64,000 bases of DNA. Source: Streptomyces sp. NBC_01750 (GTDB taxonomy: Bacteria > Actinomycetota > Actinomycetes > Streptomycetales > Streptomycetaceae). Every line of letters starts with the position of its first letter. Position 1 is the stretch's first letter. The position numbers and the translations under genes were made by a program. Below, one piece after another: positions 49,843-58,391 of this stretch. The notes beneath the pieces are model-generated. The model saw only the letters and a program-made list of their open reading frames with translations, ran no database searches and was not told where the DNA came from. The stretch covers positions 6,016,001 to 6,080,000 of the forward strand of contig NZ_CP109137.1 of NCBI RefSeq assembly GCF_035918095.1, written 5' to 3'.

Positions 49843-51213
49843 ATGAGCGGTGGAACGCTCTTAGCGCTGGCGGTGATAGGTACCGCCCTGCTCCTGGTGG
49901 CCCGCGTCAAGGCCCCCGCTGTGTACTGGACCGTGGTGGGTCTCCCGGCCGCCCTGTACCGGGTCTTCTCCTCCTACCGCCGGACGATGGAAGCCTGTGA
50001 GCTGACCGTCGCCCCTCCCTGGTGGCGGGTCTTCGCCCATAAGCTGTCCGCCGGCGACGCCGTGTCCCGACCCGGCATCCCGAAGGTGCGCGGGATACGC
50101 CCCACCACCACCGGGCTCCGGCTCCGTCTGCGGCTCGCTGCGGGGCTGGCTCCGGAAGACGTGGTCAAGTCGGCCGAACGGCTGCGGCACGCCTGGGGCA
50201 TCTACTCCGTCCACGTCGCCGAGATCAAGCCCGGTGTCGTCGACCTGCGGCTGACCGGCTTCGACATCCTCGACCGGGTGCGCATTCCCCGCCGCCTCGC
50301 CACCGGTCCACTGTCGGTCACCGTGGCGCTGCGGGAAGACGGCCTGCCGTTCGTCCGTGACTACCAGGACATTCCGCACGGCCTCACCCTGGGCGCGAAC
50401 AAGTCGGGCAAGTCGATGTACCAACGCTGCCTGATCAAAGGCCTCGCGCCGCTGGATGTCGCCATCGTGGGCATCGACTGCAAACGCGGCGTGGAACAGA
50501 CCCCGTTCGCCCCTCGCCTGACCGCACTCGCCATCACCCCTGATCAGGCCGACGGGCTGCTGGATGCCCTGGTCGCGGAGATGGAAGACCGGTTCGACCT
50601 GCTGTGCCTGCACCAGGGCATCGGCCCCGGCACCCAGTTGGAAGACATCACCTCGGACATCTGGGGCCTGCCGAAGAAGCTGCGCCCGGTCCCGATCGTG
50701 GTCCTGATCGATGAGATCGCCGAACTGTTCCTGATCACCTCCAGGGCAGACACGGCGCGCCGGGACCGCATGGTCACTCAGCTGGTCCGTCTCGCGCAGC
50801 TCGCTCGTGCGGTGGGGATCTATCTGGAGGTGTGCGGGCAGCGCTTCGGCTCCGAACTCGGCAAGGGCGCAACAGCCCTGCGGGCCCAGCTCACCGGCCG
50901 GGTGGTGCACCGCTGCAACGACAAGCAGACCGCCGACATGGGCCTGGGCGACATCAACGAACTCGCCGTCGTCGCCGCGACGAACATCGCCCCGGAACGC
51001 GCCGGGACGGCGATCGCGGGTGATTCCTCGGGTGGCTGGTCCCGCATCCGCACTCCGAGGACGACGCTGGGTGAAGTCGCCGCGGTGTGCCGCGAGTTCG
51101 CGCACCTCACCCCGAACGTTCCGGCACTGGAGCCGTTCCGCCCCGAGGCCAGCATCCCCGCTCCGGTTCCGGCGCCGGCTGCCGCAACGGTGACGGTCCC
51201 CGAGTCCTGGTAG
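49843..51213 (+). CDS. FtsK/SpoIIIE-type conjugative DNA translocase (TraB/TraSA-like)
   Basis: 456 residues from the ATG at 49843. N-terminal membrane helices (LLALAVIGTALLLVARV, YWTVVGLPAALYRVF), then the motor domain with Walker A GANKSGKS at 184-191 and Walker B IVVLIDE ending at Glu291. In Streptomyces a single FtsK-like hexamer moves double-stranded DNA from donor to recipient mycelium, without a relaxase. The protein is shorter than pSLA2/pSVH1 TraB but similar to TraSA. Confidence 0.92.
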   Translation: MSGGTLLALAVIGTALLLVARVKAPAVYWTVVGLPAALYRVFSSYRRTMEACELTVAPPWWRVFAHKLSAGDAVSRPGIPKVRGIRPTTTGLRLRLRLAAGLAPEDVVKSAERLRHAWGIYSVHVAEIKPGVVDLRLTGFDILDRVRIPRRLATGPLSVTVALREDGLPFVRDYQDIPHGLTLGANKSGKSMYQRCLIKGLAPLDVAIVGIDCKRGVEQTPFAPRLTALAITPDQADGLLDALVAEMEDRFDLLCLHQGIGPGTQLEDITSDIWGLPKKLRPVPIVVLIDEIAELFLITSRADTARRDRMVTQLVRLAQLARAVGIYLEVCGQRFGSELGKGATALRAQLTGRVVHRCNDKQTADMGLGDINELAVVAATNIAPERAGTAIAGDSSGGWSRIRTPRTTLGEVAAVCREFAHLTPNVPALEPFRPEASIPAPVPAPAAATVTVPESW

Positions 51214-51291
51214 CACCCCCCTTTCCCCCGGTCGGCGTGACCGTCTTCGCGCCACGTCCCTACCCCTCCCATGCCTGAAAGGAGAAACCCC

Positions 51292-51474
51292 GTGACCGCA
51301 GCCAAGCGCGCCGCCCGCCGAACGGCCAAGCCCAAGCCCACACCGTGTCCGGACTGCCAGACCGGCCAGGTCTCCGAGTCCTTCAAGGTCGGCACCCGCA
51401 GCAAGCGCGACAGCAGCGACCGGCAGGAAGCCCTCTGCCTGACCTGCTTCGGCACCGGCCAGGCCCCCGACTAG
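51292..51474 (+). CDS. small zinc-ribbon protein
   Basis: 60 residues from the GTG at 51292 (AAGGAG seven bases upstream). Lys/Arg-rich start, then CPDCQTG and CLTCFGTG, two CxxC pairs 26 residues apart of the DnaJ zinc-finger type. Similar in style to the protein at 52836 in the same operon. Probably an accessory transfer or DNA/RNA-binding protein. Confidence 0.75.
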   Translation: MTAAKRAARRTAKPKPTPCPDCQTGQVSESFKVGTRSKRDSSDRQEALCLTCFGTGQAPD

Positions 51475-51557
51475 ATCCCCGCCAGGTGCCGGGCGGCAGG
51501 ACCTGTGAGCCCCGCCCGGCCCCGGCCCCAACCCCCTTGTGAAGGAGGTGAAGACCC

Positions 51558-52238
51558 GTGACCCGCTCGACCCGTTCCGTCCGGCCCGATGCCGTACTCG
51601 TTCAGGCCGTGATCGCCGGTGCGCTGTCGTTCGCCCACCTGCACGACATCGCCGCCGCCGCCGGACAAGACGGCTGGAAAGCCTGGGCCTACCCCATCAG
51701 CGTCGACCTGCTGCTGGTCGCTGCCTGGCGACGTCTGCGCATCCTCCGCTCGGCCGGTGGCCCGACCCGTGCCGCCTGGACCTGGTTCGCCGTCGCCCTG
51801 GCCGCATCCCTGGGTGCCAATGTCGCGACCGCGGGGCTGCTCGACCTGACCGATGTTCCGGCCTGGCTCCGGATCCTGGTCGCCGGCTGGCCCGCCCTCG
51901 CCTTCCTCGGCGGAACCCTCCTCGTCCACACCCCAACGCACTCGCGCCCCGAGACGCCGAATGCGGCTCCGGGTGCCGGACCGGCTCCGGACATCGCCGT
52001 GAGCCGCGATGCACCCGCTCCGGTCCCGGCTCCCGAGGCTGCTCCGGTTGCGGCTCTGCCTCCCGCCATCGCGGTGCCTCCCGCGCTGCTGGCGCACGCG
52101 CGCAAGGTCGCCGACGCGCACCGCGCCACCACCGGCAGCCCGATCGACCCCACAACGCTGCGCACCCGCCTCGGCGTCGCCCCGCAGCTCGCCGACGCCA
52201 TCGCCCACCAGATCACTGAAGGGACCGAACCCTCGTGA
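51558..52238 (+). CDS. DUF2637 membrane protein, Spd-like
   Basis: 226 residues from the GTG at 51558 (GGAGGTG upstream). Four membrane helices in the first 125 residues (AVIAGALSFAHLHDIAAAAG, WAYPISVDLLLVAAW, TWFAVALAASLGANVATAGL, ILVAGWPALAFLGGTLLV), as in DUF2637 proteins, a Pro/Ala linker, and a C-terminal helical domain (LLAHARKVADAHRATTGSPI). Such genes follow the translocase in Streptomyces elements and are thought to help spread within the recipient mycelium. Confidence 0.82.
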   Translation: MTRSTRSVRPDAVLVQAVIAGALSFAHLHDIAAAAGQDGWKAWAYPISVDLLLVAAWRRLRILRSAGGPTRAAWTWFAVALAASLGANVATAGLLDLTDVPAWLRILVAGWPALAFLGGTLLVHTPTHSRPETPNAAPGAGPAPDIAVSRDAPAPVPAPEAAPVAALPPAIAVPPALLAHARKVADAHRATTGSPIDPTTLRTRLGVAPQLADAIAHQITEGTEPS

Positions 52239-52429
52239 CCCTCGAACTGCCCCTGATCCTCGTGGTCGCCATCTTCGGCTACTTCGGGATCAAGATGCTG
52301 CGCCCGCCGACCTGGCTGATCGTCGTGCTCCTCCTCGGCGGCTTCCTTCTCGCCGACACCTTCCTCGCCCCGGCCATCGAATCCGGCACCAGGAACGGCG
52401 TCGACGTCGTCAACGGCACCACCAAGTAA
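52235..52429 (+). CDS. small two-helix membrane protein, Spd-like
   Basis: 64 residues from a GTG overlapping the previous stop by 4 bases (GTGA). Two membrane helices (LPLILVVAIFGYFGIKML and WLIVVLLLGGFLLADTFL) and a short polar end. Size and place match the small Spd proteins of pSAM2-type elements. Function by position only. Confidence 0.75.
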   Translation: MTLELPLILVVAIFGYFGIKMLRPPTWLIVVLLLGGFLLADTFLAPAIESGTRNGVDVVNGTTK

Positions 52430-52453
52430 CCAGGCCCGAAAGGAAGATCCGTC

Positions 52454-52741
52454 ATGTTCAAGCCCAAGTACCCGACCCCCGACACCTACACCGCGACCAC
52501 CCATGCCGTCGTCCCGGCTCCGCAACAGAACAAGACTCCCGCGCCCCGGCCGGCCACCACCCCGGCGACTCACACCAGCGCAGTCCTGGAGCTGGTCAAG
52601 AACAAGCCGCTCGCCGTCGCGGCAGGTGTCGTGGTCGGCGGTGCGGTCCTCACCTCGATGTTCCTGGCCATCGCCATCACCGCCGGGTCACTCGCGCTGC
52701 TCGCCGTGGTCATCCGCTCACTCATGAACAACCACCGCTGA
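52454..52741 (+). CDS. SpdC/SpdD-like membrane protein
   Basis: 95 residues from the ATG at 52454 (AAGGAAG upstream). Polar Pro/Thr-rich N-terminus, then LVKNKPLAVAAGVVVGGAVL and TSMFLAIAITAGSLALLAVV as two adjacent helices. Consistent with Spd proteins of spread operons. The stop is close to a new ribosome site for the next gene. Confidence 0.72.
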   Translation: MFKPKYPTPDTYTATTHAVVPAPQQNKTPAPRPATTPATHTSAVLELVKNKPLAVAAGVVVGGAVLTSMFLAIAITAGSLALLAVVIRSLMNNHR

Positions 52742-52835
52742 CCGGCCCTCCGGGCGGCTCCGATACCGCCAAGCATCCGCCGCCCGGACGGCCCAAGCCC
52801 CTACCCGATCACTGAAACCGGAAGGAAACTCCATC

Positions 52836-53042
52836 ATGCCCGACCGCGCTGCGCGGATCTGCCCCGACTGCGACGGCTTCCCGACCGTCGCCATCACCAC
52901 CGGCACCCGCAACCAGGACGGCACCCGCACCACCCTGCCCGTTGTCTGCCCGGCCTGCCACGGCACCGGAACCGCCCCGACCTGGCTCGTCACCACCCGC
53001 CGCCCCGCCATTGACTCGTCCGTGCAGGGGGCAGTTCGATGA
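52836..53042 (+). CDS. small zinc-ribbon protein
   Basis: 68 residues from the ATG at 52836 (GGAAGGAAAC upstream). CPDCDG and CPACHGTG form a DnaJ-type zinc ribbon, related in layout to the 60-residue protein at 51292. The stop overlaps the methyltransferase start by 4 bases, so the two are coupled. Confidence 0.75.
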   Translation: MPDRAARICPDCDGFPTVAITTGTRNQDGTRTTLPVVCPACHGTGTAPTWLVTTRRPAIDSSVQGAVR

Positions 53043-54550
53043 CGCGCCGTTCCGCCACTTCCCGGCCCACCTCGATCCATCTGTTCTGCGGCGCTGGCGG
53101 GGACTCCGACGGGTTCCGCCGGGCCGGCTTCGATGTGGTGCTGGGCGCGAATCACTGGGACCGCGCCGTCGAGACGCACGCGGCGAACTTTCCCGAGGCC
53201 GAACACCTCTGCGTGGACCTGGACCACTACGACATGCGGCGTCTGCCCAAAGCCCGCGTCCTGGTCGGTTCCCCGATCTGCACCGAGGGCAGCCCCGCCG
53301 ACGGCATCAGCCGCCCCAAGCCCCCGCCCACCCCCGGCCAACTGGATCTGCTGGAAGAAGGACCGATCCAGGACGCCGCGTGGGAGCGCACCCGGGCCAC
53401 CGCCTACGACATCCTGCGCGCCGCCGAGGTCCACCACTTCGACGCCGTCGTGTGTGAGAACGTCCCCCGCTTCGCCACCGCCTGGCCGCTGTTCTCCTGG
53501 TGGCTGCACGCCTGGGAGATCCTCGGCTTCCGCCACCAGATCGTGTCCGTCACCGCGGCCCACATCGGCGCGGACGACAACCCGCACGCCCCGCAGTGGC
53601 GGGACCGCATCTTCATCGTCTTCACCCGACGGGAGTTGCGGGCACCGAACCTCGATGTCCGCCCGCCCGCCTGGTGCCCGGTCTGCGAACAGGACGTGCC
53701 GGCCGTGCAGTCCTGGCGCAACGGGAGGAAGATCGGCAAGTACCGGCAGCAGTACGACTTCCGGTGCCCCAACACCGCCTGCCGCCATCGGCTCGTCGAA
53801 CCGTACGTGCGCCCCGCTGCCAGTGCGATCAACTGGTCAGACCCCGGAATCCGGATCGGCGACCGGCACACCAAGGGCATGAAGTCCCTCGCCGCCTCCA
53901 CCCTGCGCAAGATCCGCCTCGGACTGGAAAAGCACCGCGTGCCGGCCGTGGTCACGGTCAACCACGCCGACCAGGGCGACGGCCGCGCCTTCCCCGCGCT
54001 CGCCGCACCGCTGCCTACTCGCACCGTTCGGATCGGGGACGGCATCGCCATCCCGCCGTTGCTCGTCCCGGTCGGCGGCAGCTGGAACACGGACGCGGCG
54101 GCCGTCACCGTGCCGATGCGGACCCGCACCACCCGCGAGAGTGAAGCCCTGCTGCTGCCCGGTCCGTTCATCACCGAGCACCGCGGCGGTGGCTCCACCA
54201 CGAGGGGCGTCAACGATCCGCTGGCCGCGATCACCGCCGGAGGCAATCACCACGGCCTGGTCATTCCGTATCGCAGGGGCGGCCCGACCACGACCGGGAC
54301 ACCGCTGCACACCATCGCCACCCGCGAGTCGGCCGGCGTGGTCCTCGGCGCCGACAGCACCCCCGAACAGATCGATGTGGAGGACTGCTACTTCCGGATG
54401 CTGTCCGCCCGCGAGCACCTGCGCGCCCAGCGCTTCACCGACGACTACACGGTGCTCGGTCACGGGGGAGAGCAGACCAAGCAGGCCGGGAACGCCGTGC
54501 CCGCCAACGTCGCCCAGTGGATCGCCTCCGCCCTCCTGGAGGTGCTCTGA
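53039..54550 (+). CDS. cytosine-5 DNA methyltransferase with unusual motif IV
   Basis: 503 residues. Motif I is FCGAGG at 16-21. Motif IV reads GSPICTEGS with the catalytic Cys81, where the family norm is PPCQ. Motif VI is Glu140-Asn-Val, motif VIII is Gln186-x-Arg188-x-Arg190, and motif X is GNAVPANVAQWI near the end. A four-Cys insert (Cys213, 216, 243, 248) probably binds zinc in or near the target-recognition region. No paired restriction enzyme adjoins it. It may protect the element from host restriction on entry. The Ile and Thr around Cys81 are odd. Confidence 0.85.
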   Translation: MTRRSATSRPTSIHLFCGAGGDSDGFRRAGFDVVLGANHWDRAVETHAANFPEAEHLCVDLDHYDMRRLPKARVLVGSPICTEGSPADGISRPKPPPTPGQLDLLEEGPIQDAAWERTRATAYDILRAAEVHHFDAVVCENVPRFATAWPLFSWWLHAWEILGFRHQIVSVTAAHIGADDNPHAPQWRDRIFIVFTRRELRAPNLDVRPPAWCPVCEQDVPAVQSWRNGRKIGKYRQQYDFRCPNTACRHRLVEPYVRPAASAINWSDPGIRIGDRHTKGMKSLAASTLRKIRLGLEKHRVPAVVTVNHADQGDGRAFPALAAPLPTRTVRIGDGIAIPPLLVPVGGSWNTDAAAVTVPMRTRTTRESEALLLPGPFITEHRGGGSTTRGVNDPLAAITAGGNHHGLVIPYRRGGPTTTGTPLHTIATRESAGVVLGADSTPEQIDVEDCYFRMLSAREHLRAQRFTDDYTVLGHGGEQTKQAGNAVPANVAQWIASALLEVL

Positions 54551-54987
54551 TGACCCACCTCCCCGAGCACGACAGCACCCCTGTCCTGGCGCTGACGCTG
54601 TGGCAGCCCTGGGCCTCCTGCGTCGCCTACGGCACGAAGCGGATCGACAACCGGTCTTGGCCCACCGAGCACCGGGGCCTGGTCCTCATCCATGCCGGAC
54701 GCACCGTCGACCCGAACGCGAAAGACATGCCGCTGGGCCGCCCGTTCCTGCGCCGCCCCTTCCCCCGAGGTGCGGTCGTCGCCGTCGCCCGCTTGGACGG
54801 CTGCCACGAGGACGACGGCTGGTGCACCCTCTGGTCGGCCCGCGGCCGCTGGCACTGGCGACTGACCGACGTGAACCCGCTCGCCGAGCCGCTGCCGTGG
54901 CCCGGTGCACGCGGTCTGTGGACCCCGCCGCCCGGCCTGCTCGCCGCACCGCTTCTCGCTGACGGGTTGGAGGCTGCCCGTGCCTGA
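54550..54987 (+). CDS. ASCH-domain protein
   Basis: 145 residues from an ATG that overlaps the methyltransferase stop by one base (TGATG). The ASCH pattern is LALTLWQPWASCVAYGTKRI, DNRSWPTEHRGLVLIHAG, then AVVAVARLDGC. This PUA-like fold binds nucleic acid or modified nucleosides. Coupling with a DNA methyltransferase suggests a role in reading or processing the modified base. It overlaps the Rep start by 8 bases. Confidence 0.8.
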   Translation: MTHLPEHDSTPVLALTLWQPWASCVAYGTKRIDNRSWPTEHRGLVLIHAGRTVDPNAKDMPLGRPFLRRPFPRGAVVAVARLDGCHEDDGWCTLWSARGRWHWRLTDVNPLAEPLPWPGARGLWTPPPGLLAAPLLADGLEAARA

Positions 54988-56350
54988 CACGCTCGATCCG
55001 ACCACCCTGGGCGACCTGGTCAGGGTGGCTTCGGCCCCTGACTTCGCCCGCTGGCAAGACCAGATCCGCAAGACCGGCGGATGCGCCCAACCCGTCCACC
55101 TCACCGGCTGGTCGCTGACCCGGGACAAGGCCACCGGGCAGGTCCTGCACACTTACTCGACCGAGGATGAGCCCGGTGGCCGGCTGCGCATCGCCTGCGG
55201 CAACCGCCGGGCCTCCCGCTGCCAGCCCTGCGCCTACCTCTACGCCGGAGATGCGTACCGCCTGATCCGCGCGGGCCTGTCCGGCGACGACGCCATGAAC
55301 ATCCCTGCCACCGTGCGCGAACGCCCCCGCGTCTTCGCCACACTCACCCCACCTTCGTTCGGCCACGTGCACAACATCCCCGACTCCGGCCGCTGCCGCT
55401 GCGGCACCCGCCACCAGGACGGTGATCCCGCCCTCGGCACCGCCCTGGATCCGGCAACGTACGACTACGCGGGCGCGGTGCTGTTCAACAACAACGCGGG
55501 GGAGCTGTGGCACCGGTTCGTCAACCGGCTCCGTCGCGAGCTCGCCGCGTATGCCGGGCTTACTCAGAAGGCGTTCAAGGAAACGGCCCGGCTGTCGTTC
55601 AACAAGGTCGCAGAGTTCCAGAAGCGCGGCGCCATCCATTTCCACGCAGTGATCCGCATCGACGGGCCAGACGGCCCCGACACGCTTCCGCCCCAGTGGG
55701 CCACCACCGAACTCCTCACCCACTGCATCGAGGCCGCCGCAGCACACCCCTACGTCACCGCGAAGGTGCCCGCTGCCGGTGACCAGCCCGCCCGCACGCT
55801 GCGTTGGGGCACTCAGCTCGACATCCGCCCGATCAAGGCCTTCGACGACGGCGACGACATCAGTGAAGGGGCGGTGGCCGCCTACGTCGCCAAGTACGCC
55901 ACCAAGGCAGCCGAGACCACCGGCACCCTCGACCGCCGCGTCGGTGAACTCGCCGAACTCGACCAGCACGACGTACCCGACCACGCCCGGCGGCTCATCC
56001 GCGCCTGCTGGGACCTCGACCCGCTCTACCCCGAACGGAAGCTCTGGGCCTGGGCTCACATGCTCGGCTTCCGCGGCCACTTCCTCACCAAGTCCCGCCG
56101 CTACTCCTCGACCTTCGCCGAACGGCGCCAGGTCCGCGCCGACTACCGCGCAACCGAGCAACGCCAGGCACTCGGCCTGCCTGAGCCGGAAACAACCCTT
56201 GTCCTCGCCGACTGGCGCTACGCCGGCCACGGCCACACCCCCGGCGAATCCGCCCTCGCCGCCTCCATCGCCGAAGACATCCGCATCAACCGAGAAACCG
56301 CCAGAGAAGCCATGCAAGACCAACGTGCGCTGGAAGGAGCCATGCCGTGA
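54980..56350 (+). CDS. RepSA-type rolling-circle replication initiator
   Basis: 456 residues from the GTG at 54980 (GGAGG six bases upstream). Cys-rich region (CGNRRASRCQPC, CRCGTRH), the HUH metal motif His220-Phe-His222 (GAIHFHAVIR), and candidate nicking tyrosines Tyr302 and Tyr306 (AYVAKYATKAAE). This matches RepSA of pSAM2, which starts rolling-circle replication after excision. It overlaps both neighbours, as expected for rep-xis-int operons. Confidence 0.92.
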   Translation: MPDTLDPTTLGDLVRVASAPDFARWQDQIRKTGGCAQPVHLTGWSLTRDKATGQVLHTYSTEDEPGGRLRIACGNRRASRCQPCAYLYAGDAYRLIRAGLSGDDAMNIPATVRERPRVFATLTPPSFGHVHNIPDSGRCRCGTRHQDGDPALGTALDPATYDYAGAVLFNNNAGELWHRFVNRLRRELAAYAGLTQKAFKETARLSFNKVAEFQKRGAIHFHAVIRIDGPDGPDTLPPQWATTELLTHCIEAAAAHPYVTAKVPAAGDQPARTLRWGTQLDIRPIKAFDDGDDISEGAVAAYVAKYATKAAETTGTLDRRVGELAELDQHDVPDHARRLIRACWDLDPLYPERKLWAWAHMLGFRGHFLTKSRRYSSTFAERRQVRADYRATEQRQALGLPEPETTLVLADWRYAGHGHTPGESALAASIAEDIRINRETAREAMQDQRALEGAMP

Positions 56351-56535
56351 AGGACGAGCTGATGACTGTTCCGCAGATCCTGGAGGAACTCGGTGAGGTA
56401 TCCCGACGGACCTTCTATCGGTGGCGAGAGCTGGGGAGGGGACCGGCTGCCTTCAAGCTGCCCAACGGTGAACTGCGCGTCTGGCGCAGCGACTTCACTG
56501 CCTGGCTGCGAAATCTGGAAGGCGCTGCGGTATGA
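56347..56535 (+). CDS. xis: excisionase
   Basis: 62 residues from a GTG overlapping the Rep stop by 4 bases. An excisionase-type helix-turn-helix (MTVPQILEELGEVSRRTFYR, KLPNGELRVWRSDFTAWLRN). It bends att DNA and steers Int toward excision. It overlaps the int start by 4 bases (ATGA). Confidence 0.9.
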   Translation: MKDELMTVPQILEELGEVSRRTFYRWRELGRGPAAFKLPNGELRVWRSDFTAWLRNLEGAAV

Positions 56536-57905
56536 AGTCGCTCGACGTCAAGATCTGGGGCGTCCGCAAGCGGAACACCAAAAAGGCTTCGTACGATGTG
56601 CGCTGGTCAGTAGCCGGCCGGGTGTTCTCGGATTCTTTCAGGACGAAAGGGCTCGCCGACAACTACCGCTCGATGCTGATGCGCGCGACCCGCGACGGTG
56701 AGGACTTCGACACCGAGTCCGGCCTTCCCGGCTCGATGGCCGAGAAGAAAGCCACGCTGAGCTGGTACGCCTTCGCGCTGAAATACCTGGCTATGAAGTG
56801 GCCGCATGCCGCTCCGAACACCCGCGATGGGATCAACGAATCCTTAGCCTCGGTGACCGTGGCTCTTCTGGACGATCGTCCCGGGCGGCCGGCGGACGAA
56901 CTGCTGCGCAAAGCTCTGCGGAACTGGGCCTTTGTCCTCCCCGGTCCGGATGATCGGGATCTCCCCACGGAGATCGGCAACACGTTGCATTGGGTCGCTA
57001 AAGCCTCTCGGCCTCTCTCGGACCTGGCGGACCCGGTGACCGGTCGGGCCGTTCTCGATTCGCTCAAGATCAAATTAGACGGGACCGCGGCTGCTGCCGA
57101 GACCGTACGGCGGAAGCGTCGCACCCTGGTCAATGCCGTGCACTATGCGGTCGACCTGGGGGAGTTCCAGGAAAACCCGCTCGCCGCGGTGCGCTGGCAG
57201 AAGCCCAAGGTATCGAGTGAGGTGGATCCCCGAGTGGTGGCCAATCCAGAGCAGGCGCGGTCGCTGCTGCATGCGGTCTCGTACGTCGGTGGCTATCGGC
57301 GGGCCCGCGGCCGTCGCCTCGTGGGGCTGTTCGCCGGGATGTACTTCGGCGGGTTCCGCCCCGCTGAGGTGGTGGGTCTTGCCGAGTCTGACCTCACGCT
57401 GCCCGGCTCCGGATGGGGCGCCGCGCTGCTCCATCGCACCCGCCCCAGTGTGGGCAAGCAGTGGACCGACTCCGGAGAGAGCCACGACGACCGCGGGCTG
57501 AAGAACCGGCCGACCGAGGACGTGCGGCGCGTACCGATTCCTCCGCAGCTCGTGACCATCTTCCGGGAGCACATCGACACCTTCGGGACCGCCGGTGACG
57601 GCCGGCTGTTCTTCAGCGAGGGCGGGGGAGTGGTCTCCTCCTCCACGTACTACCGGGCCTGGCAGGAAGCCCGGACGTTGGCTCTCCCGCCCGCCGCGGT
57701 CGCCTCGCCGCTGGCTCGCCGGCCGTACGACCTTCGGCACTCCGCCCTGTCCACATGGCTCAACGCCGGTGTGGATGCAACCGAGGTTGCCGAGCGCGCA
57801 GGCAACAGCGTTGAGGTCCTGCTGAGTCGGTACGCGAAGTGTCTCGACGGCCGTCAGGAGGTTGCCAACCGTCGCATCGAGGACCTGCTGAGCGAGTACG
57901 AGTGA
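56532..57905 (+). CDS. int: tyrosine site-specific integrase
   Basis: 457 residues. Catalytic residues: Arg276 (GGFRPAEV), Arg402-His403 (PYDLRHSAL) and the nucleophile Tyr434 (LLSRYAKC). The N-terminal region has an Arg/Lys-rich arm-binding part (VRKRNTKKASYDVRW). It catalyses insertion into the tRNA-Arg(CCG) 3' end 220 bases downstream. Its last codons are echoed by the remnant at 40159. Confidence 0.95.
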   Translation: MKSLDVKIWGVRKRNTKKASYDVRWSVAGRVFSDSFRTKGLADNYRSMLMRATRDGEDFDTESGLPGSMAEKKATLSWYAFALKYLAMKWPHAAPNTRDGINESLASVTVALLDDRPGRPADELLRKALRNWAFVLPGPDDRDLPTEIGNTLHWVAKASRPLSDLADPVTGRAVLDSLKIKLDGTAAAAETVRRKRRTLVNAVHYAVDLGEFQENPLAAVRWQKPKVSSEVDPRVVANPEQARSLLHAVSYVGGYRRARGRRLVGLFAGMYFGGFRPAEVVGLAESDLTLPGSGWGAALLHRTRPSVGKQWTDSGESHDDRGLKNRPTEDVRRVPIPPQLVTIFREHIDTFGTAGDGRLFFSEGGGVVSSSTYYRAWQEARTLALPPAAVASPLARRPYDLRHSALSTWLNAGVDATEVAERAGNSVEVLLSRYAKCLDGRQEVANRRIEDLLSEYE

Positions 57906-57928
57906 GAGCGAGCGGCGGTACGCTCCGA

Positions 57929-57952
57929 GGCCCCTGGACATGTCCAGGGGCC
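57929..57952 (+). terminator. terminator of the rep-xis-int operon
   Basis: A perfect 24-base palindrome, arms GGCCCCTGGACA and its complement TGTCCAGGGGCC, followed by TTCGTCATTT. A degenerate form of the same hairpin follows the integrase remnant near 40205. Confidence 0.75.
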
Positions 57953-58024
57953 TTCGTCATTTCGGGGGACTGGCCTGGGCAGATGCCACCAAGATCCTGT
58001 CCACAAATAGTCCACAGAGTCCGT

Positions 58025-58166
58025 CATACGGCGGCCGTGAGCGGCATACGGCTGCACATACGCCAAGACCCCGTCCTCAGCCAAAGCGCTGGTGGCGGGG
58101 TCTTTGGGCACCTCATGCAGGGTGCCCCCGGCAGGATTCGAACCTGCGCACACGGCTCCGGAGGCC
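58025..58166. other. right attachment repeat (attR)
   Basis: Direct repeat of 40301-40442. It supplies the 3' 44 bases of the intact tRNA-Arg gene and its terminator, so the tRNA stays functional after insertion. Crossing over occurs within 58123-58166. Confidence 0.9.
58065..58104 (-). terminator. tRNA-Arg terminator (also copied at 40341-40380)
   Basis: Arms AAGACCCCG (58065-58073) and CGGGGTCTT (58096-58104) form a 9-base stem in either direction, with a run of T after the second arm. It is 18 bases beyond the tRNA 3' end. Confidence 0.75.
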
Positions 58167-58194
58167 GTTGCTCTATCCCCTGAGCTACGGGGGC
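58123..58194 (-). tRNA. tRNA-Arg (anticodon CCG)
   Basis: 72 bases, 5' end at 58194. Acceptor stem GCCCCCG/CGGGGGC with discriminator A; D arm GCTC...GAGC; anticodon stem ACGGC/GCCGT around loop CTCCGGA (anticodon CCG, reads CGG); T arm CAGGTTCGAATCCTG. CCA is not coded. It is the integration site of the AICE, which lies at its 3' side. Confidence 0.97.
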
Positions 58195-58391
58195 GTTCCA
58201 CCGCACTTCTGCGGCGACGGGTAGAACCCTACCAGCTCCCACAGGGTCGCCGTGAACAGGTATTTCCGCCCCCAGCTGCAGCCCCCGCGCCCATCCCCTC
58301 GCCCCCGTCCCCCGCCCGCTCGCGGCGCGCGGCCAGGGTGGAAGTCGGCAAAACCCGGACGCGGCCCTGCCCCCCGACCTACTCTCGAGTT

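Larger units (their letters stand above)
40443..58166. mobile_element. pSAM2-type integrative and conjugative element (AICE), 17.7 kb
   Basis: Bounded by direct repeats of the tRNA-Arg(CCG) 3' end and coding for every expected AICE function: Int and Xis next to the tRNA, a RepSA-type initiator, Spd-like membrane proteins, a TraB/TraSA-type translocase, a KorSA-like GntR repressor and a Pif-like Nudix protein. The module order follows pSAM2. The left third is cargo with lower GC and possible defence genes. All replication, transfer and integration genes look intact, so it may be active. From memory, S. coelicolor also carries an AICE beside the same lysA-hom-thrC neighbourhood. Confidence 0.92.
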
